Shown piece by piece: positions 26,001 to 41,000 of a DNA stretch of 64,000 bases. The notes beneath the pieces were generated by a model. The model did no database searches. It was not told where the DNA came from and saw nothing but the letters and a program-made list of their open reading frames with translations. Numbering within the stretch: the first letter of the stretch is position 1; each line of letters opens with the position of its first letter. Made by a program: the position numbers and the translations under genes. The stretch is from assembly GCA_008508345.1 (NCBI GenBank), contig QNGE01000752.1, positions 1 to 64,000 of the forward strand. The letters run 5' to 3'. The DNA comes from Paragonimus westermani (Eukaryota; Platyhelminthes; Trematoda; Plagiorchiida; Troglotrematidae).

Positions 26001-29000
26001 GCTAGAAGACGAGTGATGGTGAGACGAACCGATTATATCCACTTGCGTAAGCCATAAAAAAACATAAAATTAGGCGGCTAGATCATGTATTAAGAATTCC
26101 AGCCAATACGATCACCTCCTAACTCACTGACGTAAGAAATGAGATGGCTAAGCAATGACCAAACAAATGGGAATTAGAGTATCTGCCAGTAAATTGGAAC
26201 CCGTGAGTCGTCGTAGTCGTTTGATCTTGGTCTTCGCGATCTAGCCTGTATCGGTTTGAAAACAACAACGTACTGTATCTAACATTTGTTGGTGGAAATG
26301 TGAACATTGGAATAACCTATTCAGCCCATTAAAGTACTTGTTGAACGTCAGTGGTAAACAAAATTTACACCAGTTGCGTCCCGCCATATTTGTTCATGAT
26401 AAGCTTGTTGCTCAGAGTTTGTTTCACTGTGAACATCTCGCATTTGTAACTAGTATGTAAAAAAGCACGTTAACAGTATTGTACTGGCCATTAGAACATG
26501 TCAGCTCTTCCAAACATAATTCAGTCTCCCATTCTCAATTCTGTCGCTGACAACCGGCCTTCAGTTGAAAACACTGCGCAATTTGCCATCCAACATAAAC
26601 AATCAAAATCCTTGGTTACATTCAAACAAAATGTATGGCAGACAGGTTAAGCCTGTAGAATTTTAGAATAAAACAGCAAACATGGCTGAATAATGATTAA
26701 ACTATATGTTAGCATCTGACTTCCTTCGAGTTTTGAAAGAATAAACAAGCTTACTTTGTGAAAATCAATGTACAAAGCATCCGAGAGGATTATATGATCT
26801 CTCTTTATCCTCACAGATCTAAGTTGAGCAATCGAACCAGCATGCTCTGAGCACTAAGCACCTTCGATCGATTAAGCAGGATCGTATGGAAAGCGGTGAA
26901 ATGTCACCTGAAGTTGAACTGGTGATTACTGACAACCAGAGAATGTTTTGGTGAATGAAATGTTTTAACTTTCTGGGTTTAAAGAAGAACGAACGGTCTA
27001 GCCGGTGCCAGCTAGTTAAGTAGTGAATCGCATGTGGTAGGCGGACTTTCTTTCTATCCCTGAAATCTTTCGTTTACGTCATACCGGCAAAAAATGCTTG
27101 GTCATGAAACTGCCTAAGTGAACCAGAACGAACAAACATCTGTGTGGGTCATTTACTTAGGTATCGTTTATATGGAAAGATAGTGAAATTAAAAAATATG
27201 TTGCACTGACCTGTTCAAGCTCAGTAATGATTAATAAGAGGTTTAAAGCGTCCAATGTTTCTTACAATCAACTCGGCATCCAGTAAGTGAAACATCTCAC
27301 CTGGCTTCAACACTGAAGCTACAACAGTCGGCAAAGTTGACGACTGAACTCATCAAAGATCTTTCGCATGTCGTGATTTCGAATTGGTCATCATTGTACC
27401 ATCGGTGGAAAAATATGTAAACTGTGTTTGTGTTGAGTTCAAAATACTCCAACTAATCCGCGGAGATATTGTTAGCGGTGGTCTCAGGGAGGCCCCATGC
27501 CTAAGATATATATATCGTACAGATGCAACGATTTACCGAGATTTTCATAGACTGAACAGCATTCACTGTTTATAGCAGCTCAGCCACTCGTATGGCCTGT
27601 TCGGCTAGCCCACTTTGAAAGGAATTGCTGAGTTAGAGTATCCTGCTAAGCAGAACTCACCAGTGATTCATATCTTTGTCAGAATAGGAAACTGCAGTCG
27701 TATCCTTGATACTACAATGTCAGCATGTTACCCACAGTTCCACGAAACTAACAGTAGACAGTAATGGACAATCATAATCAAACATTTGGCCACAGCCTCG
27801 TGTGCACAGTGCACAGTTTGCCAACCATCTCGGAAGAACGAACAATTTCTCCGATGGAAGGTTAGGGATTAGATTGACATGAGCTGAACATCACCCATTA
27901 TTGGTGACATCCTTCACATTCAGATAGGCATTTACGTCAGCCTTTTTCGAACATAAACTCTAGATTTGAGTTGCGCTTGCGTTGAATATCATCAATGGAA
28001 TATATCTTCATACGACAGAAATTCGAATTCCGGTGCACACTCACATGTGTCAGCCCTGTTGACCAATGCACCATTAGGTCTTCACATCAGATAATACTGC
28101 AAGGTGGCTTCGGAAACAGACTGGTTGTCCTATTAGCTCAGATAGATGGCCCCACAGCTGCGACTCTCCAGTAGAGTTGGGGCCACAAAAACCATCATAA
28201 TAGCTGAGCATTAGGTTAAGTACTGATGGCTGATCGACGATTTAACTGATATCAACTGAACACCACTCATATCTGATCGCAGTTTTCTCATTTAAATGGA
28301 ATTTTCTACCAGTTTCTTTCGGAAGAAAGTAGTGCATTAGCGTTTCAGGTTCATTCCGTTCGACAACGTCGCAGTCGAGAAGCCCGATGGGTGCAGCTGA
28401 TCTTAGCGAATCAAACAGGTGATGGTCTCCCTTCGAACCGACGTGCAATTCTAACATTGTCCACAAGAGACTGTGTTTGAAGTGATTATTCGATCACGCC
28501 TCTTATGAGATTAACAGAGTAGTTTCTGACAAGCCTGCTTCGATTTCACCACGACCAGCGTGCAAAGTTCTGTCCAGATGAAGATACGCCCTACTGATGA
28601 ACTGTACCAACGGTAGCCCTTTTAGAGTTGGCTAGCCAAAACGCGTAACTGAATGCGAAAGTTGTCAACAAATGCGTGCAGTGTTCATTTAGCGACAACA
28701 AAAATCCAAAACTTTGACGGATAATGAGATCTTACCCAAAACACTTTGCCCTATTCCGGTTACAATATTTTAAGTCCTGTGGTAACCAAAAACCTTCATG
28801 ACTAAAGTAGCTGTGTTGAAGGCATGATGTTCCTATTCCATTATTTCTAGTTCGTTCCTTTGACCTCTATATTTTCCGGTGTGTGTAGGGCACGAAATGT
28901 AAACAGAAACGCAAACAAAAACGTATGATACAACGTCATGTCCAAGGAGCTCAACAACCGAATCGAGCGCCTAGTTTGGAGCGCAGCAATGAGCCGATCC

Positions 29001-32000
29001 GCTGTTAACATGGCGTTTGTTTGAACCACATATACAGGATGTCAATAACGCCATAAACAGTAAATATAGTAGACATTCCGGAATAAACAACAGGTGATAG
29101 GTACATCCGTTTTCGCGAGGAACATCACATAACTACGACCTTGACGGTCAGTGAAGTTACATGGAAATTAGACACCCGTATTGATTGAATCACACTGTGT
29201 AATCCAACAAACTCATCGTGTATTCCATGTGCAGTATCAACTAAACACTGGTCGCAACTGTTCACACACAATTAGTCGTGATTACATTATCAGAATGAAC
29301 ACATATCTAACTCTAATCGAACGACCAAAGCTAATAGCCATAGAACAAACTGATTGTCATATTTTGCGTTTTGACTGGGTGTACTGCATATAGCAAATGA
29401 AATTGTAGGCCACAAAAATGGTAATCTGCTGACGATCAAAAACTGAATTTCAAATTGAACTCACAAAAAAACGGCATTTTTATTCAACTTTAAGGTCATA
29501 TCACCAGAACTGGGGATACTTTCTCTGGCTAACTAGCTAGTCCCGAAGTAGCCACATTCTAACAGCCAACGGTTATGGGATTTTTGGTCTTCCAGGCTGT
29601 TTTCGGTTCGGCTACTCACGATGTTGACTGCGGCTGAATTGTTTGAAGAGATGGCCAAAGAAATACATTCACCAATAAGAGCATTCTGTAACCGGGGTTG
29701 AGAACGTATGAGTGGCTTTATAAAATCAAGCGGTGACCGCCAAGCATATTCAGCCTTTCTCTCCTGTTCAAATTGGCTACAGCTGAAATAAACCAGTGAT
29801 AATATGCGTACAAATATATGTCACTGACACAATATCCCAAAAGTAGTCAGATGATGATTACGGAATTAAACGAATAAACCGGCGTGTATGAGACGTATTT
29901 CTCACATTCGAAACTCAAAGCCAAATTCCAGACTTACTTCACTACAGGTGAGGAACATGAGAGGCAATCGTTTCACATTCTTGGATGGCCTTATCTCATC
30001 GAGTTGTAACAGTGCACAAAAGATATGAAAAATAACAAAAGCAACTGTTACCCTCACAAGTCTGCATTATCTTTTGTATTGAAAAAACGTTCTATGGTTT
30101 CCGAAGGAAAAGGTAATCAAATCCCTGTAGGATTCATTTTTCTCTGTGAGTCGAAGACTTGGTATGCTCGTGACGGAGAGATCAACAGATTAAATATGCA
30201 TAGTAACCATCGGTTACCGTCGGTTATTTACTAATAGTTGGAACGACTGGATGAACAGTACGTTCGCTCTGCTGCGCGCACTTCCGAATATTTCTAGTAC
30301 GCAATCCAGTAATCAGCCTGAAGAAATGACGTTTGTGACCGTTGGATTACGTATATCATCTATCAGCTTGGTGTTCACTGCATTGGACGTAAGCAACCGA
30401 GATTGCTGACAGTTTCCTGAAAGCACGAGGTAATTCAGCAATGAGGCAATCAGGAATTGTGAGCAACGACGACAGGTCAAGGCTCCCATGAAAACGTTAT
30501 CAGCTGTGACAGCATGCTGCAGTTGGTGACAAACATGCGTATATATAATGCAGTTTATCCAGGTTCTCTCAGTTTTTGATAGAAATTTTGTTTCAAGATA
30601 AGTCTTGACAACAACAACAGCTCAATCGGATGAAATAACAGATTAGACCCATATCGAGACTCAGAGCCCACCGTCAATATATTCGCACTTTGCAACATGA
30701 CAAAGACAGTGCGAGATGTCTTCGGCAGACTAGTGCTATCGGTTTTGGTTCGGTCTGTAATTTGTCTTGGCGATCTGCAAGATGCTACTTCAACAGTGAC
30801 ATAGCCTGTGCACGCGCTCATCACCGTTAGTGATATGTATGAGGTGGTCGAAAAGGTGACTTTCCCTAGTTGTATCACCTCTGAGAAATCGTTTGATGAT
30901 AACAACAATCTAATAGTCAGACACAAGGCGGTGTTTAAGAATTTTCATCTGTCGTTGGCGTGACATCAGGCTTTCACAGAAAGACACGGTAAACAGCTTC
31001 TCAGTATGCGAAGCCTGCTAAAATAATGTTTAGAACTATCCGTTTCCGATTACCGTTAGCACGAAGCACGACGTAAATGATAACCATGAAAGCAACATGT
31101 AGTCAGAATAAGCAAATACAACTTGTCGACAAAAACGTTCATCTTTTTATACAAGCTTGTGGAACTTGAATACGTCACGAGTGACAAAGCATCACATATC
31201 GCGACATGCGCTCATCACACGATTTGGGTAAGGCTGGAGACGGCAGTCAGGTGGAAGGTGTATGACGTAGGCTAGTGGTATTAAGTTTGTTACAGCAAGG
31301 CTGTTTCCGTTTGACATTAGCGGCCTTCCGACTGGAACTCTAATGACAATGCACATCTATGGTTTGAAACTCTATGGGAAATGATACGGAATCGAAATCT
31401 ATCACAGCCCTGCTGTAAGGACGTCTTCCTTTTAATTCTGCATTTGTTTCCACTGTTGTTCCCTTTTCTCCCCCAGATACATATATATATGAATATAAAT
31501 ATATATATATATCGGTCGGACAAGAACACTTTCGGACGCAACATTTTGACACAATCGGATGTGAACTCAACAACAAATTGCAGACAGGTAGCATCAACAG
31601 TTGATCGAAACTTGTTAGTCTGTCACTCCTCACATCAGTTTACATCAAGTTCTTACAGAATGCTGTCCCCTATGTGTCCACAAGAATCGTCATACCAAAA
31701 CCAGATTACATTGGTACCAAATTTATAATGGCGACGTACTGTGAACATAAATTGGTCAACCCGTCCACTTTAGACTGTGTAGATGTTTTCATAACGCAAA
31801 ACTAAACAGAACTACAATGTAAGCCGAGTAAATGTTAAAGGAATCTATTTTTCCCGTCCAAAACCGCCTCCTACCTCGAGAAGACGACTTTGCCTGGTCA
31901 GAATAAGTGGGAATGTCGTGAACTATGGAGAATTAACCTTCACAGTTTTTAAACTGTCCTACCCTTATTCCGCCATTAACATTGCTGGTTCAGTGACCTT

Positions 32001-35000
32001 AACTACTATTTTTGGTGACTTCCCTTTGATTTTCTTACTCGTAACTGTTTGCAGGTTTTTATGCTTCTTATAAATACCTTACAATTCTCTCCCAGTGATA
32101 CACACTGTTGAAGCCGAACAAAGTTGCTTCTTGTGCCCGACTTTTGGTTTATCTTGCAGGCAATTAACCATGACACCCGTGTTATTTTCGACACCAAGAT
32201 TTTCTTTATTAGTTATTACGAGGAAGAGAATCCGATTCCTATCAACTGCATTACTCTGCAATGCCCGAACCAGTGTATTCTGCCGAGGACGTACAGAAGT
32301 AAGATGGACCAAAGTAATCTCCATACCCGTACCAGACAGTGAACCAACTTTAATTTTAATTTAAGAATAATTTATATCCTTCAACATTTCAGAAGTTTCA
32401 ATAGATAAGATAGCAGACTGATATTGCACGATTTATACTTGCTGCTCAAGATTTGCTGAGAAGATATCTGCCAGAATAGGGCCAGGTAGGCTACCATAGC
32501 TACCCCATCAATTATTTCTGAACGCAGATTAGTGCGCGCGTTGTTTATTCGGGCCAGACCTACTCGCGTTGAAGATACTGTTCAAGGAGAGATGGCCTGA
32601 TTAGAGACCACTCTACAACTAAACGGCTAACCTTGACCGTTTATTACAGGATTTAAACAAACCTTTATCGTAGGAATTCGACCCGACACAGTGGCCAAAA
32701 AGTCGGTATTTCTTCGTTCCCCTTTCAAAGGCGATACTTTTGGCCCACTTATTCACCGTCTTTTGGTTAGTTCTATCGCCGGAACATACAACACGGTTTC
32801 CCCAATGATTCCGTCCAGAACATTCCGGACTTCAACACCCTAAGTAATAGAGCTGGCTTCCGAGTCAGCCAAATCCAACGTTATCTATGAATGTCGATAA
32901 GGATGCGGAGCATCCTACACAGGTAGAACTGAGAGCCAGTTTTGAACCCGGACCATGGAGCACATCCAGAAACGGGTCAAAAGACATGCCACTCAAACGC
33001 ATGACGTTAAAGCCGAGCACAGAAACGAGGAGCCCGTATCATCCATCGCACGTCATATTCTACCAATGCAACAACAATACGATCCCACAACGGCATTTCG
33101 TGTTATCTAGTCAATGTCATGCAAGTGAACATTGCGCTATGCTAAACCTGTTGTCATGCAAAATTTTAAAACTGTGTTGTGGGTCCAGATACAACTGTTT
33201 ATAGGGTTGTCGCTACCATGTTAGTGACACTGATTGTGAACTCCAACGGTTAACTTCCTCTGGTATCTTGTTCCCTTCCTCATACTAATATATAAATGGC
33301 CCGTATAATGCACTCCTAAAGATACAGCGAAATTTGTCCGAAGTTAAATTGTGTAATATCAGCCTACTGTCTTCTCTACTGAAATACTTGAAAGAAAAGG
33401 TATTTTAAATTCCGGAAAATAACGTTAAATCAGTCGGATGATAAATTCAAGAATTGCAGATATGGAAAATTTTGCATGTGACAATGCTCACCTTGCGTGG
33501 TACATTCATTGAACGATCCTGCCAAAGGTACTACGCCTTTGTCCAGCTTGATACCGGGAATAATGCCTTTACGTTTTAAATGATCCACAAGACGGACTCC
33601 ATCATCGGCCACATGGTAGAATGTTTCGTGAAAAAGAATCACTCCGGAAATGCTCTTGGCTAGCGTATCATCCGCGGTGAACAAAAGTTGGCGGTAGTGT
33701 CGTCGATTTTCCTCGTTGTTCTCGACTCCAATTTTTTTAAAACGATTACCTATGGTTCCTGGTTGACCAGGGAAGAAAATGGCCGGGATAAAAATAAACC
33801 ACTGCGAACGTGAAAGCACAATTATCATGGGTGGATGAAACAACTGCTGCCTGCCCCAACCGTGAATTGTGATTGAGAAGTCCCAACAACCAGTATGGTT
33901 GCGCTTGATCGATAGGGATCATAAACGATCGTTGGGCTAAAATTCATAATTTCTGTAAAAGCTCTCCATCAGTCTCATGACGGTTTCTAACCTCAAGAAA
34001 ACTTACACAGTTGATTAAAGATGCCAGTCAGACTGACAGTGTACGATAACCAGGGTTACCCGTACCACTCCTAACGTTCCGTCCTAGCCACTTCCGTTTA
34101 TTTATTTTTTCCGGATAATCCAAGTTACGGTTGTGGAAAATGGAGGCTCAAACTACAATACCGTATGTTCAGGATAATGGCCGTTATGAATAAATGAGGG
34201 AACGAACCTGCGCAGTGCACATTGTGTTAAACAATAATGGTGATTTTCCTTTAAATTCGACTGTGATGCTATGCGTCTAAGAAAACAGTTAATCAGCTCT
34301 AGTTGTCAAGAATGGAATGCACTTGAATGGCCGTTTCCGAGAACTCGGTGACCGATGATTGAGTTCGGGATAGAAGATGACCACTGACTACGTTGAATCA
34401 TCGTACTTAACAGTGTTTATCCTCACCGATGTGATTGGTTTCATAGTCCCAACATGAAATGTAGTACCTTCTAATCATGCTCACCGAGACAGTCAGGGTT
34501 TACATCACGCGGAAAACAAGCCGCTGTGTGGCGGTATTAAGATTTCTTCTAACCGCAATCAGGCACACTGGACAACGTGTGGTTTGGCAGATGTCTCGCC
34601 GATGTACGGAACATCCGACCCAACCGGAGTAGATATCGTTGTTTCATAACCTCGGCGAACAGATTCCCCAAATACATATAGACGGGCTGTTATACTGTTT
34701 ATATATTCAGCTCACCTAATCCAAATTAGGCGACGTGCACTGACGAGGCCGAGCACAGGGCCACATACATCTTCCGCACGAATGGATCAGGTATCAAGCA
34801 CGTAGATCAACAGCGAACGCATGAGCGCAGTATGAACATAACTTTTAAGCGACAACCGGACGTTTTTGCGACGTCACAAATGAGGACTGTTTACAAATTC
34901 AATATGTTCTTTTTTCTCCCATAGAGGCCTCATCGGCAAAATTATATTTTGACACGATGATATTAACCAGGTAGGGGAAGCGATTAACAATCTCAAACAA

Positions 35001-38000
35001 CCTGCAAACAACAACAAAGAAAAGGCCAAGATCTGTCTAAAGTTGTAACGATGCTTTCAACGGTACATATTTAACGCGCAGAAAGCATCCCACAAATCAT
35101 AGACTTATATCTTCAACTACTCAACATGGCCAGTACGTTTTCCGCGAGGAAATTGAGTTTGGCAATTAACCCGTCTCATTTATTGTTGCTTGTTTACAAA
35201 AAACTCCATGCAACCAGTTTGAGATGTAGCCCGAAGATGTGAAACGTACAGAGGTTGTTACATAAGTACGACGCAAGCTAGATCTTCAAAAGTAATGTGC
35301 ACTTCGCACGTGCGCGACAGTGCGTTGATCTGTCGACCACTTCTTGTTGTTATACTGAAAATCGTAGCTAAATGTTCATAACATGAATATGAGAAACGGG
35401 ATGGACCAACCGGTTTCTAAGTAGACCTTCAATTTTATATCTTGGTTTAGCTTAGCAATAATTTTTGGATTCTTATGGTGGCGAGGTTGTAGATGGTAAA
35501 CGAGTGAATATACCCATGGACATTATATTTGGTTACTTTCGGAGACCACTCATCGTACTGCCACTCTCCATTCCATCGACCAGATACTCCCTTACCTTAC
35601 CTAATGAGAATGTGTAAAATCTTTCGTATTTTCATTTATTTAAAACACTTGTTTGAACGGACAGATTTCGAATTTCGGCATATATGGGAATTGGAGATCA
35701 AACGCATTATGAATATCTCCCACTGACACGAAGTAGCAATATATGTTCGTCCGATTTGCATTTGAACTGTGCTTTCAGACACCAGAACAATTAAGAACTG
35801 ATATCCAACGATTCATTCATAGTTAGCTGGCAACCGTGAGCTGTAGCAAGCAGGCCGTTACAACCACCCTTCGATACAACACAAAGAGTGAATGAAGTAA
35901 CTAATTCGAAATCACCCTATCCAGTTGTGCGCAGTATAAGTCAGGAGATTCATTAAACTGCATGGCTTTTTGAATGATACAATCAGTTTTGTTTTTTGTC
36001 TTTGTATGCCTAATACTACTCTGAAAGACCGTAACAAAGGAAGGTTGTCATATGTGTTTACGCGTTATTTTTTAAAAAGGATTATAAAGCAAACGAATTT
36101 CAAACTAATGAACCAGTCAACAGGTGGACCCTGAGTAGGAAAATGTGACGGCTGTAAGCTTGTTCACTTCGTGTACTATATATATTGACCATAGGTATGT
36201 AAAAATCTTTGAGGTCGTCCGTGGCAACTGCGAAGAATTGCCATATTTTAGAAGTGCACATTGGTAAGACCCAGTGTACATGGAGTAGAATGCGGCCGGA
36301 TTGGGACGGTTTGTGGAGACGTTTCAAGAGGGTGAGTCTAAGAGTACATAAAGTAGGATGGTTTGGAATAAAAAAGCTGCTTCGCGATGGTACACTGTAT
36401 ATGGTAAACTCTAAGGTAAGCAGTACTAAAATGAAATGTACAACGAATGTATATAAAATCGCCTCAAAATCACACAACTTATTTTTTATATAACCAAGGT
36501 ATATCTTATTATATCGGAATGTCGGAAGTAGCTTAAAAATATGTGGACTAATGTGAATAAAATCCTGCCATCAGTTCATGCCTTTCTCGAGCTGATAGAC
36601 ATACTGGTATCCTTTTGATCCCAGTGCTGTCTGTTGCTTCGCAAATTATGACCACTTGGTAATTGTAACATGCCGTTATCAGTTCCGTTGCCGTATTGCA
36701 TTAGTTACATTCACCTAAAGGGTGACCCAGTCAGACGATCTCAACATCCACATCACTGGGCCCGATTAACTGATACCTCTTCTGAAGTATATGGTCGCAA
36801 ATCTTTTAGTCAAAATAACTTTGGTCCAAGAGACAAATGTGACCAGCATTCGCCTTTAATTTTTCTGCACTAACTCGTTACCGGTTTTCTTTTTAAAGTA
36901 TCCCCTATCAAGGCCTGTTCAAAACTACTCGTTACTGTTTGTACAACTGGACTTATCCGGTTCAATTTACTGCATGTATTGATGACAGTTCTCGGCACTT
37001 TGATTGCCAACATCCAAATTCGCGCTTCTTATGTTTGATATTTCAATAAACAGAAACAGGTTGGACAAAGCCAGACTTGGTTTTCCAATTTCGTTCATCG
37101 TGGATTGTACAAGCCCAGAATTTCCCACTTATTTATACACGTATGCTTGACAGAACAGTTCCCACGCTTTATACCTAACTAACTAATAAAACGGTTGGCG
37201 GTACCTGATTCGGGTTGACTTGGCACGGTGATGAGAATCGAAAAATGCTCATGAATCACGGTTATCACGACTAGCTTGCGCCACACAACTTGCACTTCTA
37301 CGTAACCGTTTCGTATCCATGTACAGCCGAGAGAATGAGACCACAGGGTGTATGAGTAAAGGCATTTGTGGTCCTCGCGACCAGTGCTGATGCGAAAGTG
37401 AAATCCTTACATTTGTAAGGAGAGTATTGTTGACATAAGACAAGAAGAATATCAGTATAAGGTTATATTTTGCTCTGTTCCAGATAAGTGGCGGAAAAAA
37501 AACAAGAATTTGGACGTGGACCCTGAACCGAAGAAACATTTTGGCTGCAGTGAACCAAAGAAGCCAAATAAAAGTAGTGGTCGTCATGGGAAGGAGAGTG
37601 GATGATTTACAGAACGACTGAGTTCGTTCGTCGATGCGGACGAAAAAAATATTTAATTGACCTAGATTACTTCTGCTGTCTCCCCACTGAATGTGTGCTG
37701 TAGGTACGTTAGTGGCCTATCGATCAGAGGCGCACTCGCGGCCTCATGAGCCATAACGCTATGTAGTCCCATCACCACAACCTGTGAAACCTCCAGTTTG
37801 TTTCGCTTACCGCGTGCTTGAGTTCACGGCAGCGCAACTGTTGCCCAGTGAGCTTTCGGTCGCCCGCCCTAATCGCATTTCTTTAGGCGGTCTCGTTCAT
37901 AGCTACGTCCTCTAGTGACTTCTGATTTATTTTATATCACGAAAGACTTACCTGTATAGCATTGTGATGTCACAGCTTCCGACCACCGGATACTGCGCTT

Positions 38001-41000
38001 ACTTTATCTCCAGGTACAAAAATTGCCTGGGGATCGGTACTTGTCATCCGAGAGACTTGCTGTAGCCAACGAGAACGATCGAATATTAATACGGGTTCAG
38101 TCCCGCTTCTGTTTGCTTGGCAAAACACTCCAGTATTCAGGATTTTGTCCTACCAACTGAATTACCGGATAAGTCTTAGGCACAGAATCATAAGCAGTGC
38201 ATGTACGGCGCATCTCATCGATATAATGTCCGTGTTTCAGCACTGACAACAACGTAGAGAGCACAACTGCGTCGTAGACAATGAACTTTGAAGCTTTTAC
38301 AGGCACGTCTCTTAGAACGTCCGAAATGAGCTCTAACCTTCCCTACACGAGCTCTCAACTCACAGACCAACAGATTGTTACTCAATTAAAAGCCCGCACA
38401 GTTATCCACAAAATCGCTTTTATTGCATATTCTAGGTGTAAGCACAGAACTCTCCGTCAAGAAGAGGCTGAAAGGAAGGAGTCATCTCACCTATGTTGAT
38501 ATATAAATCAAATTCGACTGCCACGACTACGAAAGCTGTGGCCATTCCTTGCAATTCTTCAACGTTTAGAAATAGCGCACTATTACCCGTCAACAATAAC
38601 ATCCGAACGATGAAACACTACAGACTTGAAGCACAGGATCCCCGGATATTCAGCAGTTAACCATCTGTGAGACATTCAGTTCTAACGCTGTCCTCTGACT
38701 GTTAGGATTAGTCACGTATAAGCCCAATATGGTTGAGGCTGATGCACAGCTTTACTGCACTCCAGTGACAGTGTCAAAAGTAGCAGAGGTCAACCCACAC
38801 GACTGCATCATCGCATTCACACGTAACAGTTTTAGTAAATTGATGGCATTACCATCTTCCACGGTTCTTACGAGATCGGACACCTTGGTGAAAATCACGA
38901 AGATTGTGTACACTGGCTGGTTGCGTTCGCTTTGCTTGGAGCTGCTGAGCAACTAACGCCATGTCAATCATACTGTGACTCGTCCGGAATCCATCTTGCC
39001 CCTCAGAATCATTTGCCTTCAAAATTTCCGCTGTAAGCGGATTGAGTAGCATTCTTGCTAAAACCCTTCTATGACAGCCCGGCGGACTAAGTCTTCGTTA
39101 ACTGCATTGATGTGTTTGCCTTCCTTGTCTTTAAAGGAAATTGCACTGGACGTACAGCCAAATCCCAATGAGAATGTTATCTACTTCCAGATGGAACGGA
39201 CCAACTGAAGCAGGGCATGGTCCAAAAATGGGCCGTCATGCTTTAACAATTCCTCGAGCAATCCATCATCATTAACTGCTTTTTTTGTTCCACAATTGTC
39301 TAGTGGCTTTCTTAACTTCGGCCAGGTTTGGGGCTTTCTTTCTTGTGGCTTCCTGTGGCAGGTTCTTCACCAGTGATAATTGCTCGAATCAGTTAGTTGC
39401 CAAAATGTTTGCAACACATCCCGTAGGGTCTTCTGGTTGTGTACACAGAACGCCAAATGTAATGTCCGTTGAGGCCGTAACAGACTGAGTAGCTGGACCA
39501 GTGATCACACTAAGCGGACCATAGAACTTTTTTCGCTGCAGGCGGTGAGCATACCTCTACACCACCTTATCTTGATTTTTCCACCGTTGTTTTCACCAAG
39601 GTGTCCAGTGAGTTGATGAAGAATACTACAGAGGGTTATCGTGTCTTCATTGTTTGGGCCCAAATTGGAAGAAGCACACATCATTCTTCTTTTGTATCGG
39701 CCCCACGACAACTGCGTCGTTATCACTGGACTGCTCCGAGAGTTTCTGAAGCCGAATGAGAATTGTCTCAATGGTTGCTATTGTGATCTGCCCTCTAAAC
39801 TGTTGCCACTTATTGTTAACGTAGTGGATACGACAGTCATTGAGGTGAACACCGTGTGCTTGCACACACGAAACTCCATACATCCCAGAGACGCAAGTAA
39901 CGACAAACTGTTGTACACGTGTCCATCATGGGTGAGTATTCAGAAGATTCAATCAACTACTGAAGGCGCTAACAGGAAGTAATACTGTGACATCTTTCAC
40001 ACGAATAAATGGAAACATGCAAACGATTGGGTTCGTTCTTAAGAGAGCATACCTGCTTCGTTGTCAGGATAGTTGCTTTGACAAACATCACCTTTTCATG
40101 ATGAACTCAAGAACAACGCGTTAGCCAAAATAGAAGTCATAGATGAAGGGGTTTGGATACACAAAGATTCGTAGTACTTGAAGAGTGCGACTCTTAGCCA
40201 CTGGTTACAGAACTACCCCCAGAGTCCTTTACTAATCGATGGAGAATCAAACGTCCATCAGCAGATAGAATAATTCTACATAGTTTTCCATCTCTAACCA
40301 CGTAAGACGGGAACATGGTCAATACTTTACATAAATTCATAAATTTTGTTGGCATCACAGCCTTTCATTTCTGACCACGGGTCTCCTTGTATAGCGCCGC
40401 TGTTTTAATGTTTTCGAAATGAAATCATTGCACTCGACGTATACGGTTGGGCATGCTGGCTAGTAATTGTTTGTATTGGGAGGCAGCTCCAGCGTTTGCC
40501 CTGCGACTTCCATTAAGTTACACTTAGGAACTACCGTAAGCAGGTACCAGACGGGAACTTTTGACAAGATAAAAAGCTGAAGAGAGGAGTAAACGGAAGT
40601 GATTGAGGTCCAGGCTTCCGCGGTGATAATTATTTCTTGCATAACAACTCTCTCAACATTATTTTGGGTTGGTCCATCCCGTTTCTCATATTCATGTTAT
40701 GAACATTTAGCTACGATTTTCAGTATAACAACAAGAAGTGGTCGACAGATCAACGCACTGTCGCGCACGTGCGAAGTGCACATTACTTTTGAAGATCTAG
40801 CTTGCGTCGTACTTATGTAACAACCTCTGTACGTTTCACATCTTCGGGCTACATCTCAAACTGGTTGCATGGAGTTTTTTGTAAACAAGCAACAATAAAT
40901 GAGACGGGTTAATTGCCAAACTCAATTTCCTCGCGGAAAACGTACTGGCCATGTTGAGTAGTTGAAGATATAAGTCTATGATTTGTGGGATGCTTTCTGC

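Larger units (their letters stand above)
25238..33491 (-). other. Aldolase intron 2
   Basis: About 8.3 kb. Holds a small LINE C-terminal fragment near 25960-26160, an AT microsatellite at 31479-31512 and a plus-strand exon-like segment at 32160-32298. Open but unassigned frames occur at 25599-25796 (plus) and 28242-28466 (minus). Confidence 0.8.
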